Shown here: positions 1 through 6,598 of the stretch, in pieces | How the letters are laid out: every line of letters begins with the position of its first letter | Numbering within the stretch: the stretch's first letter is position 1 | Origin: Planctomycetia bacterium | GTDB taxonomy: Bacteria > Planctomycetota > Planctomycetia > Pirellulales > UBA1268 | DNA: 21,333 nucleotides | Direction: 5' to 3' | NCBI GenBank assembly: GCA_009919445.1 | Contig: RGBY01000011.1 | Span: 1-21,333, forward strand | Translations under genes and position numbers: made by a program | The notes under the pieces: generated by a model | What the model was told of the DNA's origin: nothing | Databases searched by the model: none | The model's input: only the letters and a program-made list of their open reading frames with translations

Positions 1-1680
1 TTACTCGACTGGGCGCTGACAGAGCACGCCGCGTATGGGGAGGGGACCAGAAGTGTCTCAAACGAAAGGTATGGACGCCATCGCGTGAAGTTCGTGAACG
101 CGTTGCTGCTACCCTGGTTCGGGGCGGCACGGCCGTCTGCCAGCGTCGAGAGATTGATCCGTAACCTGCTGCTGGCAACGCTGGGCGAAGGTGATGAATT
201 TCCCTGGCTCGACCAGCCACCCGCGGCAATGCAGGAGAGGGCCCACCTCACCCTGAGCCGGCTGGGCTGTGTTGCCGAACCAGCTGAGCGGTCTGGGGCA
301 GGGACCGCGACGGTTACGCCCCGGGGGAGGACCATCGTCGGACTTCCTGCCCATCCTCGTCTGGCGGCACTCTTGGTAGCCGGGGCCGAGCAGGGCGTGC
401 TGCGGGAGGCTGCCGTGGCCGCTGCCCTGCTCTCAGAACGTGATCCATTTCGCGCCGGTGGCCAGCAGCAGGCTGGGCCACGTGACCGGATTCAGCAGCG
501 GACCCGTTCCGATGTGTATGACCGGGTGCTCGCGATTCAGCATTTTTACGCCACGGGAAATGCTGCAGGCGTGCCGGGCCTCGGACCGCTGCATGCGGGC
601 GCGGCTCGAGGAATCTTGCGAGCAGCCGATCAGTTCTACCGGCTTGTTGAAAACCTGGCGGGGCCGCGTGCGGAACAGCCAGAGGAGGCGTTCCGGCGGG
701 TGTTGTTGGCGGCCTTCCCTGATCGCGTCTGTCGGCTGCGGGCCGGATCATCTGACCGCGGGGCCATGGTGGGAGGAAGGGGTGTTCGCCTCGACCGGGC
801 AAGTCGGGTGCGGCAGGAACCCTACTTCCTGGCAGTCGACATCGATGATGCCTCCAGCGAGGTCAAGGTGCGGCTGGCTTCAGCCATTGAGGCATCCTGG
901 CTCTTGGAGGACTCGCCTGACCAGCCGCAGGTCAGGCGAGTTGACGAGGTTGCCTTCAATACGGCAAAGAAGCGTGTTGAGGCCCGTCGGCGGATCTGCT
1001 GGTTTGATCTGGCACTTGATGAAACCCCGCTTGCCATTCCCGACGCCGCTGAGGCCATGCGGGTGCTTGTCGCCGAGGCGGCCCGCAGTCCGGCGGCAGT
1101 GATGCCGGCAACAGACACCGCAGCAGGGAGCCTCTTGGCCAGAGCCCGTTGGCTCGCCACCGTTGGCGATCAAGAGTCGTCGACCGACCTGATTCCGCCG
1201 CTGCCGCCACTTGGCGATGAAGAATTGCTGTCGCGGCTTCCTGAATGCTGCCATGGCCTGACCTCATTTGCCGAACTTCGGCAGGCCGACTGGCTGGGCC
1301 TGCTGACGACGATCCTGGGGTATGAGGTCGTTTCCGCAGTGAACCGTCTGGCGCCTGAGCATCTGGCCCTCGCGACTGGCAGCACCCATGCGATTGACTA
1401 CGCCAGCGGCAGCCAGCCGCGGGTGAGTATCCGGATACAAGAGCTTTTCGGAACGGCCGCCACCCCGCGAATCGTGGCTGGCCGGGTGCCGCTGCTTGTG
1501 CAGCTGCTCGGACCAAATCATCGCCCGCAACAGCTGACAACTGACCTGGCGAGCTTCTGGGCGACGACCTATCCAGAGGTTAAGAAAGAGCTGAAGCGGC
1601 GGTATCCAAAACATGCCTGGCCAGATGATCCACTGGCTGCAGCGCCAATCCGCTCGGGCCTTAAACGGGATGCCACATGA
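1..1680 (+). CDS. hrpB: ATP-dependent helicase HrpB, C-terminal part (5' end outside window)
   Basis: HrpB is a DEAH-box RNA helicase-like protein of about 800 residues. Only its C-terminal part is present. The frame is open from base 1, so the GTG at 85 is not the real start. Family landmarks visible are the FPWLDQPP and GRTIVGLPAHPRLAALL blocks, LLSERDP, the GRGVRLD segment, and the hallmark C-terminal HrpB domain with APEHLALATG, IRIQELFG, TSDLA-like TTDLASFWATTYPEVKKEL, and RRYPKHAWPDDP. Helicase motifs I-VI must lie upstream. The first 50 or so residues in the window do not look like the expected GRAGR/RLW linker, so an upstream frameshift or lineage-specific segment is possible. The stop overlaps the next start (ATGA), implying translational coupling. 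Family assignment is firm from the C-terminus; cellular role in planctomycetes is not known. Confidence 0.88.
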   Translation, partial: LLDWALTEHAAYGEGTRSVSNERYGRHRVKFVNALLLPWFGAARPSASVERLIRNLLLATLGEGDEFPWLDQPPAAMQERAHLTLSRLGCVAEPAERSGAGTATVTPRGRTIVGLPAHPRLAALLVAGAEQGVLREAAVAAALLSERDPFRAGGQQQAGPRDRIQQRTRSDVYDRVLAIQHFYATGNAAGVPGLGPLHAGAARGILRAADQFYRLVENLAGPRAEQPEEAFRRVLLAAFPDRVCRLRAGSSDRGAMVGGRGVRLDRASRVRQEPYFLAVDIDDASSEVKVRLASAIEASWLLEDSPDQPQVRRVDEVAFNTAKKRVEARRRICWFDLALDETPLAIPDAAEAMRVLVAEAARSPAAVMPATDTAAGSLLARARWLATVGDQESSTDLIPPLPPLGDEELLSRLPECCHGLTSFAELRQADWLGLLTTILGYEVVSAVNRLAPEHLALATGSTHAIDYASGSQPRVSIRIQELFGTAATPRIVAGRVPLLVQLLGPNHRPQQLTTDLASFWATTYPEVKKELKRRYPKHAWPDDPLAAAPIRSGLKRDAT

Positions 1681-2306
1681 CCGTCGCTGATCGTGATCTT
1701 CCACCACTCGCCCCGGCGGCCCTCCGCTGGCTGCGGGGGCTGCAGGCGGCTGTGGGAAAGGAGCGGACTCGCCGGCCACCGGAGGCGAGCCTTATGCGGC
1801 TCCGGCCACCGCCGACTGCGGGTGAACTCGACTGTGAGCAGGAACTGATTTCAAACTACCTTCGGCAGCAGTTGGGGAAGGTGGTTCAGTTCGTAGGCAA
1901 ATCCACGAGGTTTAGCAGCGGTTTTCCGGCGATTGTTATCACAACGTCACCGGCTGGACTGCGGGCTGAGAAGGCTCTGCGGACTGACGCCGCATGCAGT
2001 AGCGTCTGGCAGGCCTGCTGCTGCGTCACGGAATTTGAATATCGCTTCTGGTGTCGGCAGCAGCCTGATGCCGACTATCGGCTGCACGTGAACGTATGGG
2101 CGTGGGCTAAGACGCGGGTGCCGGCGGCACGAGCAGCGGAGTTTGCTGCCTTCCCGGTTGCGGACGGTGAGCGGCACTGGCTGTTTCGCCATGGTCTGGC
2201 GGGGTGTGGCCGAGCTGATCACCACTCCAGCATGCTCTATCGATCCAATGGCCATTCGCTCGGTCTCTTGCAGGCAGACTTTCGCGAAGGCGTCAGCGGG
2301 CTCTAG
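1677..2306 (+). CDS. Conserved hypothetical protein coupled to hrpB
   Basis: A 209-residue protein I do not recognise. Its ATG overlaps the hrpB-like stop codon in an ATGA, so it is probably translated from the same message. It has no signal peptide or membrane segment and is probably cytoplasmic. The first 50 residues are rich in Arg, Pro and Ala. The middle (about 80-150) is rich in Cys, Trp and aromatic residues, including a WQACCCVTEFEYRFW stretch and an HVNVWAWAKTR strand-like segment. The reading frame is uninterrupted and followed 2 bases later by a strong hairpin terminator, which supports a real gene. Nothing seen identifies an enzyme motif. Confidence 0.7.
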   Translation: MTVADRDLPPLAPAALRWLRGLQAAVGKERTRRPPEASLMRLRPPPTAGELDCEQELISNYLRQQLGKVVQFVGKSTRFSSGFPAIVITTSPAGLRAEKALRTDAACSSVWQACCCVTEFEYRFWCRQQPDADYRLHVNVWAWAKTRVPAARAAEFAAFPVADGERHWLFRHGLAGCGRADHHSSMLYRSNGHSLGLLQADFREGVSGL

Positions 2307-2308
2307 CC

Positions 2309-2331
2309 AGAGCAGCAGGCTGCTGCTCTTT
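2309..2331 (+). terminator. Hairpin terminator after the hrpB unit
   Basis: A perfect 9-bp stem (AGAGCAGCA at 2309-2317 with TGCTGCTCT at 2321-2329) closes a 3-base loop and is followed by a short T run (2329-2331). It begins 2 bases after the stop of the preceding gene and lies before the next gene's ribosome binding site. This is the position and shape of an intrinsic terminator, though the T run is short. Confidence 0.6.
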
Positions 2332-2383
2332 ACAGGTCGGTTGCCGTCATTAAAGTGATCGGTTGCAGTCAATTCTCAGCTAC

Positions 2384-2389
2384 AGGAGG
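2384..2389 (+). promoter_or_regulatory. Strong ribosome binding site deciding the 2394 start
   Basis: AGGAGG lies 4 bases before the ATG at 2394. It is the best Shine-Dalgarno match in the window and favours this ATG over an in-frame GTG 39 bases upstream at 2355. Confidence 0.65.
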
Positions 2390-2393
2390 CAGC

Positions 2394-3374
2394 ATGACCC
2401 GGATACTCGTTACGACCACGTCGTTTCAGGACACGCCGGGTGATCACCATCAGGCTCTTGCCGATACGGGTTGGGAGATTGTCACCGCCCGGGGGCCGCT
2501 GTCCGAGGAAGACACGCTGGCTGCGGTTGGAGACGTCGATGGGTACATCTGTGGTGATGACCTCATCAGCCGAGCGGTTTTGGAAAAGGCCCGGCCCCGG
2601 CTTCAGGTGCTGAGCAAGTACGGGATCGGTGTCGACAAGATTGATGTCGCTGCCTGCACCGAGATGGGCTTGCCGCTTCTTTTCACGCCCGGGGTCAACC
2701 ACACCACGGTTGCCGAACATACGTTTCTGCTGCTGTTGGCGCTGGAAAAGCACCTCCTTTTCCATGCTGACTCAACCCGGTCGGGCGGCTGGCAGCGACA
2801 GACGGGTCGTGAACTGCTGGGCAAGACAATCGGCATCGTCGGCATGGGCCGCATCGGCAAGGAAGTGGCCAAGCGTGCAGTTGCTTTTGGCATGCGGCCG
2901 CTGGGCTATGACCTCTACTGGGACGAGGCCTTCGCCGCCGAACACAAGGTAGAACGGGTAGAAACCCTCGAGGCACTCTTTCCTCAGGTCGATTACCTTT
3001 CGCTGCATACCAACCTGACGCCAGAGACGCGGGACCTCATCCGCGCTGAGACCATCGGACAGATGAAGCCCGATGCCATCATTCTGAATTGTGCTCGTGG
3101 TGAAATTGTGAAAACGGCCGACATCGCTGCTGCACTTACTGAGGGCCGGCTTCGGGGATATGGCACAGATGTGCTTGATGAAGAACCCCCTGCCGCCGAT
3201 CATCCACTCACACGGCTTTCGAATTGTCTGGTGACGCCACATATCGGGTCACGAACTCTTGAAAGTGTGCAGCGGCAGGCGATGGCCGCCGTGACCAATC
3301 TGATTCGGGCCATGCATGGTGAGCCACCCCTGGCTCAGGTCAACCCGGATGTGCCAGTGCGGCGTGTGGTGTAA
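2394..3374 (+). CDS. D-isomer-specific 2-hydroxyacid dehydrogenase (SerA/PGDH-like)
   Basis: A 326-residue NAD(P)-dependent oxidoreductase interconverting a 2-hydroxyacid and a 2-ketoacid in the cytoplasm. The Rossmann motif GxGxxG is G150-M-G152-R-I-G155. The catalytic set typical of the family is visible: Arg235 in CARGE, an acidic residue in LDEEPP (263/264), and His283 in TPHIGS. The length is normal for the short form; there is no ACT domain, so it is not the long regulated SerA. Substrate cannot be read from sequence: phosphoglycerate, glyoxylate/hydroxypyruvate or another 2-ketoacid are all possible. It is followed by another dehydrogenase of an unrelated fold and a KDG-kinase-like gene, suggesting sugar-acid or hydroxyacid catabolism. 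The ATG at 2394 is chosen for its AGGAGG site. Confidence 0.92.
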   Translation: MTRILVTTTSFQDTPGDHHQALADTGWEIVTARGPLSEEDTLAAVGDVDGYICGDDLISRAVLEKARPRLQVLSKYGIGVDKIDVAACTEMGLPLLFTPGVNHTTVAEHTFLLLLALEKHLLFHADSTRSGGWQRQTGRELLGKTIGIVGMGRIGKEVAKRAVAFGMRPLGYDLYWDEAFAAEHKVERVETLEALFPQVDYLSLHTNLTPETRDLIRAETIGQMKPDAIILNCARGEIVKTADIAAALTEGRLRGYGTDVLDEEPPAADHPLTRLSNCLVTPHIGSRTLESVQRQAMAAVTNLIRAMHGEPPLAQVNPDVPVRRVV

Positions 3375-3400
3375 GGCGACCGTGGCGGGGCGGGTGATCG

Positions 3401-3422
3401 AAGCGGCACTGTTTGACCGCTT
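3401..3422 (+). repeat. Small inverted repeat between dehydrogenase genes
   Basis: AAGCGG (3401-3406) pairs with CCGCTT (3417-3422) around a 10-base loop. It lies in the 80-base gap between the two dehydrogenase genes. It could be a weak attenuator or mRNA processing stem; there is no T run, and a 6-bp stem may be chance. Confidence 0.25.
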
Positions 3423-3454
3423 TGTACTGTTGAGGCCTATCGAGAAAGTCTGAA

Positions 3455-4543
3455 ATGTCCGAAACCTTCTATGTCGTTCCAGTTGAGGTCCACGAACAAA
3501 TTGTCACGGCGGCTTATACGTCTCGTGGCTTTGCACCTGAAGAGGCAGCGCATGCCGCCAAACTGGCGACAGCAGCGACCCGGCACGGCATCCGCACACA
3601 CAACGCCATCAAGGCCATCCACCTCGACGACCTGTTTGGGTCAAAAGCTGGTGGTTGTTGTCCCGACGTTGCGATTGAGCGACTGCCAAGCCGCTTTGAT
3701 TCCGCTGAGGTCTGGAATGCCCACAAGAAACTCGGCCAGGCGGTTGCCTGGGAGGCGATTGAACGGTGCATCGAACTCGCAGAAAAACATGGCGTTGGAA
3801 CGGTCTCGGTCGATAATGCCTTCCACTACCTCTGGGGCGGCGGGTATGTGATGGAGGCGGCCAAGCGGGGATACATTGCCTACACCAACTGCACGGCGTC
3901 ACTCGCCGAGGTTGTCCCGTTTGGGGGTGTCTATCCTACGCTTGGGACCAACCCGCATTCCTGGGGCTTTCCCACTGCTGATGCGGTCGGGTTCCCGGTG
4001 GTCATTGACTGGGCGACCTCAGTCATTGCCATGGGGCGGGTTCAGCAGTTTCAGAGAGAGGGAAAGGAGTTACCTCCGGGGGCGGCAGTCGACAAGGATG
4101 GGAAGCCGACGACCGATCCCCACGCCGCCGTATCGCTCGTGCCCTTCGGGGCTCATAAAGGCTATGGGCTGGCACTCATCAATGAACTGGTGGCGGGCCT
4201 GATTGGAGGGTCTTTGCCGACGCTGCGGAGCCGCAGTCCGGTTCCCAATGAGAAGCAGTCCTGCAATTTCTTTTTTCAGGTGATTCACCCAGAGGCGGTC
4301 TCGTCTGGGTGTTTCGCCGGGGGGCGGTCGCAGGCGGCGAACCTCAAGGCGGTACTGACTGATATTCTCGGGCATGGCAACGAGGGCTGCCTGCTGCCCG
4401 GGCAGCTCGAGGCGGCGTTTGCCAGTCGCAGTGATGCAGCCGGCGGCCTGCTGTTTTCAGCCGCAGAAGTCGCGGCGCTCAACGAGATCGCGGCGGCTGC
4501 TGCCGTCCCGGTCATCGACCAGGCTGCGCTACCAACTGCTTAA
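3455..4543 (+). CDS. Malate/L-lactate dehydrogenase family (Ldh_2) oxidoreductase
   Basis: A 362-residue NAD(P)-dependent dehydrogenase of the Ldh_2 family, whose members act on malate, L-lactate, ureidoglycolate, sulfolactate or diketogulonate. The fold is unrelated to the classical Rossmann dehydrogenases. Visible family motifs are the ATRHGIRTHN segment (His44/His49, equivalent to the conserved GH.SHG motif, here with THN instead of SHG), NAFHYLWGGG (His124), LGTNPHSWGFP (163-173), DWATS (185-189) and PFGAHKGYGLAL (230-241). Length is normal. There is no strong ribosome binding site before the ATG. It sits 80 bases after a D-2-hydroxyacid dehydrogenase and 42 bases before a KDG-kinase-like gene, so the three probably form one catabolic unit. 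The exact substrate is unknown. Confidence 0.9.
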   Translation: MSETFYVVPVEVHEQIVTAAYTSRGFAPEEAAHAAKLATAATRHGIRTHNAIKAIHLDDLFGSKAGGCCPDVAIERLPSRFDSAEVWNAHKKLGQAVAWEAIERCIELAEKHGVGTVSVDNAFHYLWGGGYVMEAAKRGYIAYTNCTASLAEVVPFGGVYPTLGTNPHSWGFPTADAVGFPVVIDWATSVIAMGRVQQFQREGKELPPGAAVDKDGKPTTDPHAAVSLVPFGAHKGYGLALINELVAGLIGGSLPTLRSRSPVPNEKQSCNFFFQVIHPEAVSSGCFAGGRSQAANLKAVLTDILGHGNEGCLLPGQLEAAFASRSDAAGGLLFSAAEVAALNEIAAAAAVPVIDQAALPTA

Positions 4544-4585
4544 GTGATATTCCGAAACTCATAACGCTTCAGGAGCACCAACCTT

Positions 4586-5683
4586 ATGTCACTACCGATC
4601 AAGCCCAGAGAGTCCTGTCACTACGATGCTGTTTCGCTGGGTGAGGTGATGCTGCGGCTCGACCCGGGTGAGGGTCGCATTCGCACAACACGGCAGTTTC
4701 AGGCCTGGGAAGGGGGCGGTGAGTACAACGTGACGCGGGGCCTGCGGAAATGCTTCGGGCTGAAGACCGCCGTTGTCTCCGCCTTCGTCGACAATGAGGT
4801 TGGCCATCTCATCGAAGACTGCATCATGCAGGGTGGCGTCTCCACCGATCATCTTGTCTGGCGGGGGGATGACGGGATGGGCCGCACGGTTCGCAACGGC
4901 CTCAATTTCACTGAGCGTGGTTACGGAATCCGTGGGGCGGTCGGGAACCCCGATCGTGGCAACACGGCTGCGAGCCAACTCAAGCCAGGTGACATCGACT
5001 GGGATCATCTGTTCGGATCGTTAGGTGCCCGCTGGTTCCATACGGGGGGCATTTTTGCGGCCCTCTCAGAAACCACCGCTGCCCTCACCATCGAGGCGGT
5101 CACGGCGGCTAAGCGACATGGCACGATTGTCGCCTACGACCTCAACTATCGTCCCAGCCTCTGGAAGAGTATTGGGGGACTCGAGAAGGCGCAGGAGGTC
5201 AATCGGGAAATCGCGCGCCATGTCGACGTGATGATTGGCAACGAGGAAGACTTCACAGCGTCGCTCGGTTTTGCGGTCGAAGGCGTCGATGAGTCGATCA
5301 GCGAAATTGAAACCTCTGCCTTTAAGCAGATGATAGAGAAGGCGGTGGCTCAGTTTCCGAATTTTAAAGTGGCCGCGACCACCTTGCGTCGGGTGATCAC
5401 CGCCACCAGAAATGATTGGTCGGCCATCCTCTGGCACGATGGGGCGTTCTACGACAGCCGGAAGTATCCCGACCTGGAAATTCTGGATCGGGTTGGCGGG
5501 GGCGATAGTTTTGCCAGTGGCCTGGCCTTTGGCTTCCTCGAATTTAATGATCCGCAGCAAGCGGTTGAATATGGTGCCGCCCACGGGGCTTTAGCCTCGA
5601 CAACGCCCGGTGACACCTCAATGGCGACACGTAAGGAGGTTGAAAAGGTGATGTCCGGCGGCGGTGCTCGGGTCGTTCGCTAG
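4586..5683 (+). CDS. PfkB-family sugar kinase, 2-keto-3-deoxygluconate kinase-like
   Basis: A 365-residue cytoplasmic ATP-dependent kinase of the ribokinase/PfkB family. The second PfkB signature DRVGGGDSFASG (301-312) carries the anion hole and the catalytic base Asp307. The substrate-side motif GGGEYNVTRGL (43-53) and a DLNYRPSLW block (185-193) are typical of 2-keto-3-deoxygluconate (KDG) kinases. KDG kinase phosphorylates KDG from uronic acid or sugar acid breakdown to KDPG. An AGGAG (4571-4575) precedes the ATG. The protein is somewhat longer than the 310-340 residues usual for KdgK, with an insert at about 225-260 and an extended C-terminus. No aldolase is adjacent, so the pathway must be completed elsewhere. 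KDG specificity is probable, not proven. Confidence 0.85.
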   Translation: MSLPIKPRESCHYDAVSLGEVMLRLDPGEGRIRTTRQFQAWEGGGEYNVTRGLRKCFGLKTAVVSAFVDNEVGHLIEDCIMQGGVSTDHLVWRGDDGMGRTVRNGLNFTERGYGIRGAVGNPDRGNTAASQLKPGDIDWDHLFGSLGARWFHTGGIFAALSETTAALTIEAVTAAKRHGTIVAYDLNYRPSLWKSIGGLEKAQEVNREIARHVDVMIGNEEDFTASLGFAVEGVDESISEIETSAFKQMIEKAVAQFPNFKVAATTLRRVITATRNDWSAILWHDGAFYDSRKYPDLEILDRVGGGDSFASGLAFGFLEFNDPQQAVEYGAAHGALASTTPGDTSMATRKEVEKVMSGGGARVVR

Positions 5684-5758
5684 ACTATTTGTGCAGGATG
5701 GACCGCTGCGTTGGTTTTCCCTGCGGTGAACAACGCTCTTTCCTAAAGGGGGAATCTC

Positions 5759-6583
5759 GTGACAGCCAGAAGGTTCTATAGTGGTCTCCTTGTCTGTCTG
5801 TTGGCGGGAGTGGGTCAGTTACAGGCGCAGGAGCGAAATGGCATGCCGACGCAGTCGTGGCAGGAAATGCCGGCTGCAGGATTTGTTGGCTGTGTTCCCT
5901 ACCGGCTTGGCAATCAGGTGCGGCTTGATCTGACGCCAGAGGGGTTGGCTGGCAAGGAACTAACGATACCGCGGCTGTTTACGTCGCTTCGCTCGGCCGG
6001 CTTCAAGGGGGCACCTACGACCAAGGTAGAGGTTGTGCCTGAGCCGACGCTGTGGCGTGTGCGGTGGCAGAAGGCACCGGCAGAGGGCTCGGCCATCGTG
6101 CTTGACTGTGACTGGCCACCACTTCTTGGTGAGGAACTCAAGCCGATCGAAGCAGCCGGTGATGGCTCGTTGTTCTTGCATGGCTGTTGGGCGAAAACCT
6201 GTGGCGAAAAACTGCGGTATGAACCGCAGCCTCACAAGAACACGGTCGGATTTTGGACCAAGGCAGATGATGAGGCACTCTGGTCGTTCACCGTTGCACG
6301 GCCGGGTCGGTACGCCGTGGCGATTCTTCAGGGCTGCGGGAAGGGACAGGGAGGTAGCGATGCCGTCCTCACGATCGGTCCTCCAGGGGAACCCGGCGTC
6401 GATCTCGCTTTTTCACCAATAGAGACCGGCCACTTCCAGAATTTTCGCTGGGTTGATCTCGGGTCAGTTGTGCTTGAGTCAGCCGGCCAGCAGGAGCTGC
6501 GAGTGAAGCCCACAAGAATTGCAAAGGCTGCCCTCTGTGACATTCGGGCGATCTCACTGGTCCCGCAGTCGACCACCAAGTAG
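5759..6583 (+). CDS. Exported protein with carbohydrate-binding-like (DUF5077-type) domain
   Basis: A 274-residue protein with a Sec-type signal peptide (about residues 1-24, ending LQAQ). The GTG start at 5759 is supported by AAGGGGGA at 5746-5753. The N-terminal half (25-130) is not recognised. The C-terminal half (about 133-268) resembles a beta-sandwich domain found beside sulfatases and alpha-L-fucosidases in planctomycetes: a WTKADDEALWSF block, PGRYAV, a GKGQGGSDAVL segment, GHFQNFRWVDLG and a final KAALCDIRAISLVP. Such modules are thought to bind carbohydrate. No catalytic motif is seen. It is convergent with the esterase-sulfatase fusion, and their ends share an inverted repeat. Likely a periplasmic or surface accessory protein in polysaccharide use; this is inference. 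Confidence 0.75.
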   Translation: MTARRFYSGLLVCLLAGVGQLQAQERNGMPTQSWQEMPAAGFVGCVPYRLGNQVRLDLTPEGLAGKELTIPRLFTSLRSAGFKGAPTTKVEVVPEPTLWRVRWQKAPAEGSAIVLDCDWPPLLGEELKPIEAAGDGSLFLHGCWAKTCGEKLRYEPQPHKNTVGFWTKADDEALWSFTVARPGRYAVAILQGCGKGQGGSDAVLTIGPPGEPGVDLAFSPIETGHFQNFRWVDLGSVVLESAGQQELRVKPTRIAKAALCDIRAISLVPQSTTK

Positions 6584-6591
6584 TCGACTGC
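6565..6591. terminator. Bidirectional hairpin between convergent genes
   Basis: A perfect 9-bp inverted repeat, GCAGTCGAC (6565-6573) and GTCGACTGC (6583-6591), with a 9-base loop. It overlaps the stop codon of the plus-strand gene (6581-6583) and lies 7 bases from the end of the minus-strand fusion gene. The symmetric position suggests a shared terminator or 3' mRNA stabilising stem; there is no T run on either side. Confidence 0.5.
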
Positions 6592-6598
6592 CACCGCG

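Noticed and set aside
956..1540. Long open frames on the strand opposite the helicase gene (also 314-802 and 1264-1779)
   Set aside because: They lie wholly opposite a well-recognised HrpB reading frame, show no domain motifs, and are expected by chance in GC-rich DNA.
2355..2393. Upstream GTG start for the 2-hydroxyacid dehydrogenase
   Set aside because: The ATG at 2394 has an AGGAGG site and begins exactly where the family's first strand starts.
5702..5727. Possible terminator after the KDG-kinase-like gene
   Set aside because: Only a 5-bp stem (ACCGC/GCGGT) with a 16-base loop and no T run.
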